Below, one piece after another: positions 30,501-38,599 of a stretch of DNA of 64,000 nucleotides (the stretch's first letter is position 1; every line of letters begins with the position of its first letter). The notes below the pieces were generated by a model. That model saw nothing but the letters and a program-made list of their open reading frames with translations, made no database searches and was not told the DNA's origin. This DNA is from an uncultured bacterium. Lineage in GTDB: Bacteria; Pseudomonadota; Alphaproteobacteria; Sphingomonadales; Sphingomonadaceae. The stretch covers positions 1-64,000 of the forward strand of contig CALOGB020000126.1 in the NCBI GenBank assembly GCA_942636505.2, read 5' to 3'. Made by a program: the position numbers and the translations under genes.

Positions 30501-30718
30501 CCGACGTCAACTTCGACAACAGCCCGATCTACCGTCGCGGCGAAGGCTATTTCGATGCCAAGGTGACGTTCCGGTTCCCCGAGCAGCACACCCAGTTGTT
30601 CATGGAGATCCAGAACATCAACAAGGAGTCGTCGGCGAGCTACATCGACAAGGCTCGGCCGGTGGAATATTATTACGCCGGCCAGCGGTTCTTCGCCGGT
30701 CTCCAGCTGAAATTCTAG
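27530..30718 (+). CDS. TonB-dependent receptor 1
   Basis: A 1062-residue outer-membrane receptor with a signal peptide (ALALMLGSATAATA). It has a TonB-box-like ILVVGTRASLQSAIARKR, a plug domain (FPDKNLGDSLARVTGVQLDR, VSIRGVEPDLNRIEINGV, LTEGGLGGTVSVETRRP) and a 22-strand barrel ending in AGLQLKF. This is the sphingomonad/Caulobacter carbohydrate-uptake type without a SusD partner. Location between PL11 and the rhamnose regulator suggests import of RG-I oligosaccharides. The ATG at 27530 follows a G-rich site; 27533 is an alternative. A good intrinsic terminator follows. Confidence 0.95.
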   Translation: MMTLHTCSVRNLAITTSALALMLGSATAATAQTTAPTTPATDVAQPAQKPAPDATLPDGATSEDILVVGTRASLQSAIARKRKAGTVVDSIVADDIASFPDKNLGDSLARVTGVQLDRDFGEGTKVSIRGVEPDLNRIEINGVTQASADGSRSGDLRDLATELVKSIDVYKGYSADLTEGGLGGTVSVETRRPLELVKPLLSAVASAQHLDTAQKWRPRLTGIFGTPHFLLDGLGILGTVNYEKKQLRQDYISNTNWKRIADFDRSDEKTIANPAYANFNTYGSCAGVGGANAAAATTRRLACETQFFDWVPTVPRLRQRRIDDQRLSADLQVQYEFAPNFRAYAEAIITNRKQQFNDVNYSLDLGRFERFNYDAALPVGLNGGTSRPQITAGTSTSENHVVTSALTALNSVNVGTAAAPVWNGASNILGVQRRDFKYDQRTRYYLTGFDWTFDDLKIKALASHSTGRTVNDTNLLAYSTGIGGVTIDRRNDLGIPVFVFPENFDPNSTGAYVRPGTINAPGRQAGPTVQYRPSDNNNKEDQLKLDADWNTNLPFLTSIEYGGQFRWQEYENYNGGGSRLLTPAVSANPSTGAAAVPAVYQTSANVSYTTVVTDTPPAVRAANTYYMTQAQYAQFIAANTGGLPGAGLFTGLKGAPAGLPSQLSVPTINFDRLGQIYDLSGFDQDLVRNADGQSQIPTVFIKETVAAAYLKGNFEQDVLGMRFSGNAGVRYIKTTDKGTGTNISRQTRIRPGTGVPGIPAVIETVTLAANSLSLKNSYTDWLPAFNGALEITPNLTFRANWARNLARPKPTDLVPNVNCLDDSTDITGLQDACTAGNPDLVPYRADQWEVNLGWFPNKDTAVSIGYFKKYEKSFVISNVTRGDVDLFQDGSLFTVRQPVNGFGALLDGIEGSVQTAFTFLPAPFDGLGASGNFTYARAIRTNLTNVATGQPLNDYPGLSKWTANASIFYDKDWLNIRVNYNYRSNWLAVVSDVNFDNSPIYRRGEGYFDAKVTFRFPEQHTQLFMEIQNINKESSASYIDKARPVEYYYAGQRFFAGLQLKF

Positions 30719-30732
30719 AGCGCTCCCTCCTC

Positions 30733-30766
30733 GGCCGACCGCCGCAAGACGGTCGGCCATTTTTTC
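30733..30766 (+). terminator. Intrinsic terminator after TonB receptor 1
   Basis: GGCCGACCG (30733-30741) pairs with CGGTCGGCC (30750-30758) around an 8-nt loop, followed by a run of six T. It lies 15 bp after the receptor stop, separating it from the IclR-led operon. Confidence 0.92.
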
Positions 30767-30852
30767 TCGGTTTTCCAATCGTGTAGCGCGGCCGGAATCG
30801 ACGCAAGATTCGCCGATTGCCAGCATGTAGGAGCCCGTCTTATGGAGTGGGC

Positions 30853-31656
30853 ATGAACACTTCCACGACGAACATCGACAAGTCGGAGTCAGCCGGTAAC
30901 GGCGTCGGTGCCGGCAGCCAGACCCTCATGCGCGGGCTCGACCTGATCGAGGCGGTCAGCCACGAGGTGCTGACGCTGAGCGAACTCGCCGTGAAGCTCG
31001 ACCTGACCAAGAGCACGACGCACCGGCTGCTGAGTGCGCTGGTCGATCGCGGGTATCTCGCCTTCACGCCGCGCTCCGGATACCGGCTCGGGCCCAAGCT
31101 GTTGCTACTCGGCACGCTTGCGCAGGCGCAGGCCGATCTGGTGCAGGTCGCACGACCCTATCTGGAGGAGCTGGCCGCCTCGACCGAGGACACCGTCCAT
31201 CTCGGCGTGTTCGATGGCGACTTCGCGCTGTATCTCGACAAGGTGCCGGGGCGGCGGCGGATCACGATTTCGAGCCGGGTCGGCGATCGCCAGCCGCTGA
31301 GCTCGACTGGGCTCGGCAAGGCGCTGATGATCGATTCTCCGCCAAAATATTGGCAGGAGCGCTTCGACGCGGACCAGGCGGCGGGTGCGCCCAGGGCCGA
31401 TGCGAAAGTGTGGCGCGAGCGGATGCAGGGTTATGCGACGTGCGGCCGTGCGTTCGACCTCGAGGAGAACGAGGACCAGATCCGCTGCGTTGCCGCGCCG
31501 ATCCGCGATGCCGCGGGCAAGATCGTCGGCGCGATCAGCGTGTCGAGCGCGGCGCAATATATGAGCGACGACCGCATGACGACGCTGACCGACGAGGTGC
31601 GCGGGACCGCGGGCGCGATCAGCCGCGAACTCGGGTTCGAGCCGCCAACCGACTAA
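30853..31656 (+). CDS. IclR-family transcriptional regulator
   Basis: A 267-residue regulator. Residues about 22-80 form the winged helix (LMRGLDLIEAVSHEVLTLSE, then TKSTTHRLLSALVDRGYL). The rest is the IclR effector domain (EDTVHLGVFDGDFALYLDKV, SSTGLGKALM, CVAAPIRDAAGKIVGAISVS). The ATG at 30853 has GGAGTG upstream. It heads the plus-strand genes for rhamnose dehydrogenase, GH28 and rhamnose mutarotase, so a rhamnose or deoxy-sugar-acid intermediate is the likely effector; that is inference. As the only regulator in the 40-kb locus it may control several of its operons. Confidence 0.93.
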   Translation: MNTSTTNIDKSESAGNGVGAGSQTLMRGLDLIEAVSHEVLTLSELAVKLDLTKSTTHRLLSALVDRGYLAFTPRSGYRLGPKLLLLGTLAQAQADLVQVARPYLEELAASTEDTVHLGVFDGDFALYLDKVPGRRRITISSRVGDRQPLSSTGLGKALMIDSPPKYWQERFDADQAAGAPRADAKVWRERMQGYATCGRAFDLEENEDQIRCVAAPIRDAAGKIVGAISVSSAAQYMSDDRMTTLTDEVRGTAGAISRELGFEPPTD

Positions 31657-31669
31657 TTGGGAGAAGATG

Positions 31670-32431
31670 ATGTTGCTCGAAGGCAAGACCGTGCTGGTGA
31701 CCGGCGCATCGGCAGGAATCGGCCGCGCGGTGGCGATCGGTTGTGCGCGACACGGCGCTGACGTCGCGCTGAATTTCGCGCGTGACGTGGCGGGTGCCGA
31801 GAGCGCCGTGGCCGAGATCGAGGCGCTCGGGCGGAAAGCCGTCGCGATCCAGGGCGACGTCGCCGATCCGGATACCGCGCGCGACTTCATCGACAAGGCC
31901 GTAGCGGCGCTCGGGCGGGTCGACGTGTTCGTCAACAACGCCGGGATCTGCCCGTTCCACGCATTCCTCGACATGCCCGTCGAGACGTTCGAGCGGACCA
32001 TGCGCGTCAACCTGCATGGCGCGTATTACATGGTCCAGGCGGCGGCCAACCAGATGGTCAAGCAGGGCGACGGCGGGTCGATCATCGCGATGTCATCGAT
32101 CTCGGCTTTAGTCGGCGGCGAGTATCAGACGCATTACACACCGACCAAGGCTGGCCTGCATTCGCTGATGCAGTCGGTCGCGATCGCGCTCGGCAAGCAC
32201 GGGATCCGCTGCAACTCGCTGTTCCCGGGCACTATCCTGACGGACATCAACAAGGACGATCTCGCCGACGAGAGCAAGCGCGCGTACATGGAAAAGCGCA
32301 TTCCGCTCGGCCGGCTGGGCAAGCCCGACGATCTGGTCGGACCGACGGTGTTCCTCGCGTCCGATCTCGCGCAATACGTCACCGGCGCCTCGTTGCTGGT
32401 CGACGGCGGCATGTACGTGAACCTGCAATAA
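31670..32431 (+). CDS. L-rhamnose 1-dehydrogenase (SDR; LRA1 type)
   Basis: A 253-residue classical short-chain dehydrogenase oxidising L-rhamnose to rhamnono-lactone, first step of the non-phosphorylating pathway. It has T-G-A-S-A-G-I-G, NNAGICPFHAFLDMP, S-S-I-S-A-L-V-G-G, Y-T-P-T-K and the C-terminal SLLVDGGMYVNLQ. The NNAGICPFHxFLDMP and THYTPTKAGL segments closely follow the Azotobacter and Sphingomonas rhamnose dehydrogenases as I recall them. The ATG at 31670 has ideal spacing from GGGAG; 31667 is the alternative. The mutarotase gene downstream and lactonase elsewhere in the window strengthen the call. Confidence 0.87.
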   Translation: MLLEGKTVLVTGASAGIGRAVAIGCARHGADVALNFARDVAGAESAVAEIEALGRKAVAIQGDVADPDTARDFIDKAVAALGRVDVFVNNAGICPFHAFLDMPVETFERTMRVNLHGAYYMVQAAANQMVKQGDGGSIIAMSSISALVGGEYQTHYTPTKAGLHSLMQSVAIALGKHGIRCNSLFPGTILTDINKDDLADESKRAYMEKRIPLGRLGKPDDLVGPTVFLASDLAQYVTGASLLVDGGMYVNLQ

Positions 32432-32451
32432 GCGGCTCCGGAGCCTTGTCC

Positions 32452-33966
32452 GTGACACGCCGCGACGTCGGACTGGGGCTAGGCGCGGCGTTGCTTCCAT
32501 TTCCCGCGCATGCTGCAACCATGATCGACGTGCGCGACCATGGCGCGCGCGGCAATGGGCGGACGATCGACAGCACCGCGATCAACGCCGCTATTGCCGC
32601 CGCCGCCAAGGCCGGCGGGGGCACCGTGACCATCCCCGCGGGCCGCTACCTCTGCTTCTCGATCCGGCTAAAAAGCCATGTGACGATCCAGCTTGCCAAC
32701 GGCGCGGTGATCGAGGCGGCCGATCCGGCGCGGCATGCCGGACGCTACGACCTGCCCGAGGACAATGGCGAGCAACTGTACCAGGACTTCGGCCACAGCC
32801 ATTGGCGCAACAGCCTGTTCTGGGGCGAGGATGTCGAGAACGTCGCGATTGTCGGCCCCGGCCTGATCCACGGCCTAGGGCTCACCCGCGATGGTCCCGG
32901 CGCGCGGTGGAAGGCGCAGACCGGCGAGCGGCCGCTGTCGATGCGCCAGATGACCGCGGCTGAGATCGCCCGACTCGAACCCGATGCTGCGCGCATGAAC
33001 GGTCTCGGCAACAAGGCGATCGCGTTCCGGAACGGGCGCAATATCCGATTGTCCGGCTTTTCGATGCTCAAATGCGGGCATTTCGCCATCCTCGCAACGG
33101 GCACGCGCGACCTGCACATCCACGACCTGACGATCGATACCGATCGCGACGGCATCGATCTCGATTGCGTCCAGCACACGATCGTCGAACGATGTCGCGT
33201 CAACACGCCCAACGACGACGCGATCGTCATCAAGAGCAGTTTCGCGCTCGGCCGCGCGGTTGCTTCGGAGGACGTGACCGTGCGGCATTGCGCCGTCTCG
33301 GGTTACGACCTCGGGACGATGCTCGATGGCACGCGGCGAATGACGCAACAACTCGCGCCCGACCGCGACCGTGTGACAGGGCGGATCAAGCTCGGGACCG
33401 AGAGCAACGGCGGATACCGGCGCATCCTGATCGAGGATTGCAGCTTCACGCATTGCCGCGGGCTCGCACTGGAGACTGTCGATGGCGGCGTCATGGAGGA
33501 CGTCGTCGCGCGCCGCATCACGATGCGCGACGTGACCACCGCGCCGCTGTTCCTGCGGATCGGCGACCGACGCCGCGGTCCAGCCGGAACGCAGGTAGGT
33601 GCGATCCGGCGGGTGACGCTAAGCGACATCGACGCGACGGGGATCGATCACCGCTTCGCCGCAGCGATCGCGGGGCTTCCCGGCCATCCGATCGAAGACG
33701 TCACGCTTTCGCGCATCCATTTGTCCTATCGCGGCGGCGGCACGCCCGAAGATGCCGCACGCAGGCCTGAAGACCTCGCGGGTGCCTATCCGGAGCCGAG
33801 CATGTTCGGCATACTGCCCGCCTGGGGCTTGTGGGTCCGGCATGCGAAGGGCCTCGTAATCGACCGCCTCGACCTCGCGACGACCACGCCCGACGCCCGC
33901 CCTCCCTTCGTTGTCGAGGACGCGACCGGACTTTCGGTGACACGGACCCAACTCTGGCGCGGTTAG
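32452..33966 (+). CDS. Glycoside hydrolase family 28 (rhamnogalacturonase/polygalacturonase-like), Tat-exported
   Basis: A 504-residue right-handed beta-helix enzyme that hydrolyses galacturonate linkages in pectin. The leader MTRRDVGLGLGAALLPFPAH (GTG start at 32452) is twin-arginine-like. An alternative TTG at 32446 is only 2 bp from GGAG, so GTG with 8-bp spacing is preferred. GH28 catalytic features: N-T-P-N-D-D-A-I-V-I-K, a G-Y-D-L-G region in place of the usual G-H-G, and R-I-K-L-G-T-E-S. The altered G-H-G block suggests an exo-acting rhamnogalacturonan enzyme rather than a standard polygalacturonase; this is inference. Confidence 0.9.
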   Translation: MTRRDVGLGLGAALLPFPAHAATMIDVRDHGARGNGRTIDSTAINAAIAAAAKAGGGTVTIPAGRYLCFSIRLKSHVTIQLANGAVIEAADPARHAGRYDLPEDNGEQLYQDFGHSHWRNSLFWGEDVENVAIVGPGLIHGLGLTRDGPGARWKAQTGERPLSMRQMTAAEIARLEPDAARMNGLGNKAIAFRNGRNIRLSGFSMLKCGHFAILATGTRDLHIHDLTIDTDRDGIDLDCVQHTIVERCRVNTPNDDAIVIKSSFALGRAVASEDVTVRHCAVSGYDLGTMLDGTRRMTQQLAPDRDRVTGRIKLGTESNGGYRRILIEDCSFTHCRGLALETVDGGVMEDVVARRITMRDVTTAPLFLRIGDRRRGPAGTQVGAIRRVTLSDIDATGIDHRFAAAIAGLPGHPIEDVTLSRIHLSYRGGGTPEDAARRPEDLAGAYPEPSMFGILPAWGLWVRHAKGLVIDRLDLATTTPDARPPFVVEDATGLSVTRTQLWRG

Positions 33967-34039
33967 CGTTTGACCTGAGCCCGGAACGTCTTTACCAAAT
34001 CGTACATAGCAATACCACATAGTGGATTGGGAGGGTGCG

Positions 34040-34354
34040 ATGTCGATCCATGCGTTCAGGATGCAGCTGAAGCCCGGCGTGGTCGATGAATACCGCAAGC
34101 GCCACGATGAAATCTGGCCCGAACTGTCCGCGTTGCTGACCGAAAGCGGCATCCATGACTATTCGATCTTCCTCGACGAGGCGACGCTGGCGCTGTTCGC
34201 CGTCCTGAAGCTCGCCGAACCGAACACCCGCGATGCCCTCCCCGATCACCCGGTGATGAAACGCTGGTGGGATCACATGGCGCCGCTGATGGAGGTTGAG
34301 GATAACAACCGCCCGAAGGAATGGTCGCTCCCGCTGATCTTCCACCATGATTGA
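34040..34354 (+). CDS. rhaM: L-rhamnose mutarotase RhaM
   Basis: A 104-residue dimeric ferredoxin-like-fold enzyme interconverting alpha and beta anomers of L-rhamnose. MSIHAFRMQLKPGVVDEY, RKRHDEIWPEL, YSIFLDE, HPVMKRWWDHMAPLME and the ending near LPLIFHHD fit the family and its exact length. GGGAGG precedes the ATG at 34040. Its stop overlaps the GH35 start by 8 bp, coupling sugar release to anomer handling. Confidence 0.95.
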   Translation: MSIHAFRMQLKPGVVDEYRKRHDEIWPELSALLTESGIHDYSIFLDEATLALFAVLKLAEPNTRDALPDHPVMKRWWDHMAPLMEVEDNNRPKEWSLPLIFHHD

Positions 34355-37300
34355 TCGCACCCGCCTGATCGCCTTGGCGCTCGCCACCGCGCTGACACCG
34401 GTCACCGCGGCGGCGCAGGTCGCACGCCCGACGCAGAACCTCGCCGCGCCCGTCAAGACATTTGGCCGCGTGTCGTACGACGCACGGTCGCTGATGATCG
34501 ACGGCAAGCGTCAGGTGATCTGGTCGAGCGAATTCCACCCGTTCCGCCTGCCCAGCCCCGATCTGTGGCGCGATATATTGCAGAAGATGAAGGCGAGCGG
34601 TTTCAACACCGTCGCGCTGTATTTCGACTGGGGATATCACAGCCCGAAACAGGGCGTGTACGACTTCACCGGCATCCGCGACGTCGAGCGCGTGCTGGCG
34701 ATGGCGCAGGAAGAAGGGCTTTACGTCATCACCCGCGCCGGGCCGTATGTGAACGCGGAACTGTCGCGCGGCGGCTTTCCGGGCTGGCTGGTCAACCAGA
34801 AGGCCCGCGCGAGGACCGACGATCCGGCATATCTCGCCGCGGTCGACGAGTGGCTCACCCACGTCAACGCGATCATCGCCCGGCACCAGATCAACGGCGA
34901 TGGCAAGGGCCATAGCGGCAGCGTCATCCTGCACCAGATCGAGAACGAACTGGCGCTGACCACGCCGGCGCAGCGCCGCTACATGGACCATCTCTACGCC
35001 AAGGCGCGCGCGGACGGCATTACCGTGCCGCTGTTCCACAACGACCAGGGCCGCAACGGTTACTGGGTGCCTGAGACCTCGACCGTCGCGAACGTTGTGA
35101 AGGGGCCGGGCGATCTCTACGCGTTCGACGGCTATCCAGGTGGCACCTGCACCGTCGCGGGCAAGCCGACGCGCGGCGTGGCGGCACCCGACTGGGGATT
35201 CTACGGTCCCGGCGGTGCAAAGGGCGGCGCGTCCGCCTCGCCCGATACGCCGGCTTTCCTCGCCGAGTTCGGTGGCGGATGGTTCGATTACTGGGGCTCG
35301 AACGGCGGCTATGAATGCAACGCCATCCAGCGGGGCAAGCGATTCCAGCGCGTGTTCTACGGCACCAATCTGGCCAACGGCATAGACATCCAGAGCTTCT
35401 ACATGGGCTATGGCGGGACGAGCTGGGGCTGGCTCCCCGCCCCCGTCGTTTTCACGAGCTACGATTACGGCGCGGCGATCTCCGAAGCACGCGAGGTGCG
35501 GAGCAAGGCGGACGAGATGAAGCAGCTCGGTGGGCTGATCGCCGCCGTTCCGGACCTAGCGGGCATGGTCCCCGCCGCGCCGGTACAGGTGTCGTCGCCG
35601 AACGTGCAGGCGTATCATAACCGCAGCCCGGAGAGCGGTGCGCGCTTCCTGATGGTGACGCACAAGCCGTCCAACGGCCAGACCGACGACCGCTTCACGA
35701 TCACCGCCGACCTGCCCGACGGGCGCTACACCTTCCCGCAAGTGGAGCCGATGCGACTGAACGGGTTCGATGCGAAATGGCTGGTCGCAGGCGTGAATGT
35801 CGGCGGGCAGCGGCTGGTCTATTCGACGTCCGAACTACAGACCGCGCTGACGATCGATCGCGGCGACGTGATGCTGTTTTACGGTCGCGCGGGTGAGACC
35901 GGCGAGACGGTGCTGCGCTATGCGTCCGCACCGACGGTGACACTGCTCGAAGGCACCGCCACCAGCGCGTTCGACGCAGCGAAGGGCGATCTTCGGCTCG
36001 ATTATACGCATGCCGGGCGCGCGGTGGTGCGGATTACCGGTGGCGGGCGCCCTGCCCTCACGCTGATCCTCGCGGACGAGGCCGAGGCGGTTCGCTATTG
36101 GCGGGGCAGCGACGCGGTGCTCGTGCGTGGGCCCGCGTTGCTGCGCTCGACCAAGGCAACCGGCGGCACGCTCGCGCTGACCGGCGATACTGCCGAGACG
36201 ACGCCGCTCGAACTCTGGGCTCCCGCCACGCTTCGGTCGGTGCAATGGAACGGCACCGCGGTTGCTACGAAAGCGACGGTGATCGGCAGTCGAACCGCGA
36301 CGGCGGCATTGCCCGGTCCCGCCCCGGTCGTGCTTCCGATGCTGAGCAATTGGCGGATGGCACAGGGTTCGCCCGAAGCCACACCCGGCTTCGACGACAG
36401 CAGCTGGCAGGCGATCGATGGACGCGGCAGCGCGACCACCACGGCCAAGCCCGATGGCCAACCGAACCTGACGATGGACTCCTACGGTTTCCACGACGGC
36501 GACGTCTGGTATCGCGGGCGCTTCACCGGCACACCCGACGCCAAGCAGATCGCTTTGTTCTACGGCGCGGGCGGTTCCGGCATGGTACAGGTCTGGGTCG
36601 ACGGGCAGTTCGTCGGCCAGAACGAACTGCCAAGCGGACTGCCGCGGCCGATCACGACCGGGCTTGCGCGGTTCGATTTGCCTGCCTCCGCACAGTCGGG
36701 CGGCGAGCACGTCGTCAGCGTGATGGTACGCAACAACGGGCATAACTGGGACCTCGATTCCGACGATTATCACAAGGAAGCGCGCGGGCTGGTCTCTGCA
36801 TCGATCGAGGCGCCGGGCGGGCGCAGCTTTGGCGTACCGATCGCGTGGAAGATCCAGGGCAAGCTCGGCGGCGAGGACCTCCCCGATCCGGCGCGCGGCC
36901 CCGCCAACAACGGCGGCCAATATGGCGAACGGTTCGGCTGGCACCTGCCCGGCTTCGACGATAAGGCCTGGGCCGCAGCGATCATCCCCGCCACCACGGC
37001 GACGTCCGGCACGACCTGGTATCGCACGCGGTTCGATCTCGCCGTGCCGAAGGGCCAGGACACGACGATCGCGCTCGCATTCGGCGACACGACGACGCCG
37101 CGCTCGGTCGCCCGCTATCGTGCGCTACTGTTCGTCAACGGCTGGAACATGGGGCAGTTCATCGCGCATGTCGGACCGCAGCGCGTGTTCCCGATCCCCG
37201 AGGGCATCCTCAACCACCAGGGCGCGAACACCGTCGCGCTCGCGGTCACGTCCGACGGCGCGCCCGGCGATGCAGTCGAGCAGGTCCGCCTGGTGACGAT

Positions 37301-37370
37301 GCGCAACGTCAAGGGCGGCGTGCCGGTGCGGATGGTCGCGGCACCCGACCGGCTCGGCGCCGCCAAATGA
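34347..37370 (+). CDS. Secreted glycoside hydrolase family 35 beta-galactosidase
   Basis: A 1007-residue enzyme with a signal peptide (LIALALATALTPVTAAA). The GH35 (beta/alpha)8 core starts at residue about 45 with SEFHPFRLPSPDLW. The acid/base is E201 in Q-I-E-N-E-L and the nucleophile E307 in F-L-A-E-F-G-G-G-W. C-terminal jelly-roll domains (SWQAIDGRG and GQFVGQNELP regions; LLFVNGWNMGQF) are typical of large GH35 proteins. It probably trims galactose from RG-I galactan side chains or from GH53 products. Overlaps rhaM upstream and GH53 downstream (ATGA). Confidence 0.94.
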   Translation: MIDRTRLIALALATALTPVTAAAQVARPTQNLAAPVKTFGRVSYDARSLMIDGKRQVIWSSEFHPFRLPSPDLWRDILQKMKASGFNTVALYFDWGYHSPKQGVYDFTGIRDVERVLAMAQEEGLYVITRAGPYVNAELSRGGFPGWLVNQKARARTDDPAYLAAVDEWLTHVNAIIARHQINGDGKGHSGSVILHQIENELALTTPAQRRYMDHLYAKARADGITVPLFHNDQGRNGYWVPETSTVANVVKGPGDLYAFDGYPGGTCTVAGKPTRGVAAPDWGFYGPGGAKGGASASPDTPAFLAEFGGGWFDYWGSNGGYECNAIQRGKRFQRVFYGTNLANGIDIQSFYMGYGGTSWGWLPAPVVFTSYDYGAAISEAREVRSKADEMKQLGGLIAAVPDLAGMVPAAPVQVSSPNVQAYHNRSPESGARFLMVTHKPSNGQTDDRFTITADLPDGRYTFPQVEPMRLNGFDAKWLVAGVNVGGQRLVYSTSELQTALTIDRGDVMLFYGRAGETGETVLRYASAPTVTLLEGTATSAFDAAKGDLRLDYTHAGRAVVRITGGGRPALTLILADEAEAVRYWRGSDAVLVRGPALLRSTKATGGTLALTGDTAETTPLELWAPATLRSVQWNGTAVATKATVIGSRTATAALPGPAPVVLPMLSNWRMAQGSPEATPGFDDSSWQAIDGRGSATTTAKPDGQPNLTMDSYGFHDGDVWYRGRFTGTPDAKQIALFYGAGGSGMVQVWVDGQFVGQNELPSGLPRPITTGLARFDLPASAQSGGEHVVSVMVRNNGHNWDLDSDDYHKEARGLVSASIEAPGGRSFGVPIAWKIQGKLGGEDLPDPARGPANNGGQYGERFGWHLPGFDDKAWAAAIIPATTATSGTTWYRTRFDLAVPKGQDTTIALAFGDTTTPRSVARYRALLFVNGWNMGQFIAHVGPQRVFPIPEGILNHQGANTVALAVTSDGAPGDAVEQVRLVTMRNVKGGVPVRMVAAPDRLGAAK

Positions 37371-38599
37371 TCACGCGCAGAACATTTGGCACGGGCGCTG
37401 GGGCGGCCTGTCTCGCCAGCATCGCACCAGCCGCAAAGGTCGCAAGCGGCGCAAGGCCGTGGCCCTATCTGATCGGCGCGGACGTCTCGTGGATCCCGGA
37501 GGACGAGTTCGCCGGCGCGACGTATTTTGAGAACGGCGTCGCCAAGGAGCCGCTCGCTATCCTGCGCGATGCCGGGTTCAACGCGATCAAGCTGCGGCTG
37601 TTCGTCGATCCTGCGAAGGGGTATTCGAGCGGCAAGTCGGGCGGGCCGTGGTGCGACCTGCCCCGCACGATCGCGTTCGCCAAGCGCATCAAGGCCGCCG
37701 GTTTCCACCTGTCGCTGACGCTGCACTATTCCGACACCTGGGCGGACCCGCAGCATCAGGACAAGCCCGCCGCCTGGGCTGCGCTCACGTTCCCGCAACT
37801 GGTTGAGGCGGTCCACTGCCATACCCTCGACGCGCTGTCGGCGATGAAGCGGGCGGGCGCCGCGCCAGACCTGGTCGTGATCGGCAACGAGACGACCTTC
37901 GGCATGCTCTGGCCCGACGGACGCGTGCCGCTGACCATTCCTACCGGCAATCCGCAGACCGATGCGGTGCACATGAACGTCCCCGGCGCCGGCGGGTACG
38001 ACCGGTTCGCGATGCTGTTGAAAGCCGGGATCGCCGGCGCGCGCGAAGCGACGCCCGAGGCGCGGGTGGCGGTACACAATCATCTCGGGCGGCATTGGCC
38101 GATCGTCCGCTACTGGATGGACAATCTGCTTCAGCGCGGCGTCGCGTTCGATGCCACCGGCTTCTCCTGCTATCAGCAACAGGCGCAGGGCGACTGGGCG
38201 CGAACCTTTACCGAGTTCGCCAAGGCCTATCCCGATCACGGCTTTCTCGCGCTCGAATATTCGTCGCGCAAACGCTACGTGAACGACTTCGTCCACGCGC
38301 AGCCGCACGGCTGGGGCAGCTTCATCTGGGAGCCGACGCGGCACCAGGAAGCGATCTTCACGCACAACGGCACGCCCGCCGGCGAAGGGCCCAAGCCCGA
38401 CCTCCTCTCGCAGGGGATCAACGCCGCCGAAGCACCCGGCGCCGTGACGACACCAACCGCACCGACACCGCCCAACGGCACGACGCCGTCGACCGGTCAT
38501 GGCGGCCGCTACGACGCGGACCCCGAATTTATCACCCTCTATCGGACGATGGCGCGCGATTATCGGCTCAGCCCTGCGCGTCCCAACAGGAGACTATAA
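37367..38599 (+). CDS. Arabinogalactan endo-beta-1,4-galactanase (GH53)
   Basis: A 410-residue secreted galactanase acting on beta-1,4-galactan side chains of RG-I. The leader MITRRTFGTGAGAACLASI is twin-arginine-like. Clan-A features are GADVSWIPEDE at the N-terminus, NAIKLRLFVDP, LHYSDTWADP, acid/base E175 in V-I-G-N-E-T and nucleophile E297 in L-A-L-E-Y-S. FIWEPTRHQ and a proline/threonine-rich stretch (TPTAPTPPNGTTP) near the C-terminus look like a linker without a following domain. Overlaps GH35 by 4 bp (ATGA) and abuts the GH105 start. Confidence 0.94.
   Translation: MITRRTFGTGAGAACLASIAPAAKVASGARPWPYLIGADVSWIPEDEFAGATYFENGVAKEPLAILRDAGFNAIKLRLFVDPAKGYSSGKSGGPWCDLPRTIAFAKRIKAAGFHLSLTLHYSDTWADPQHQDKPAAWAALTFPQLVEAVHCHTLDALSAMKRAGAAPDLVVIGNETTFGMLWPDGRVPLTIPTGNPQTDAVHMNVPGAGGYDRFAMLLKAGIAGAREATPEARVAVHNHLGRHWPIVRYWMDNLLQRGVAFDATGFSCYQQQAQGDWARTFTEFAKAYPDHGFLALEYSSRKRYVNDFVHAQPHGWGSFIWEPTRHQEAIFTHNGTPAGEGPKPDLLSQGINAAEAPGAVTTPTAPTPPNGTTPSTGHGGRYDADPEFITLYRTMARDYRLSPARPNRRL

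Noticed and set aside
33990..34040. Repeated ACATAG/CATAGT words upstream of rhaM as an operator
   Set aside because: The words are short, imperfect and not symmetric, and do not recur in the other promoter regions.
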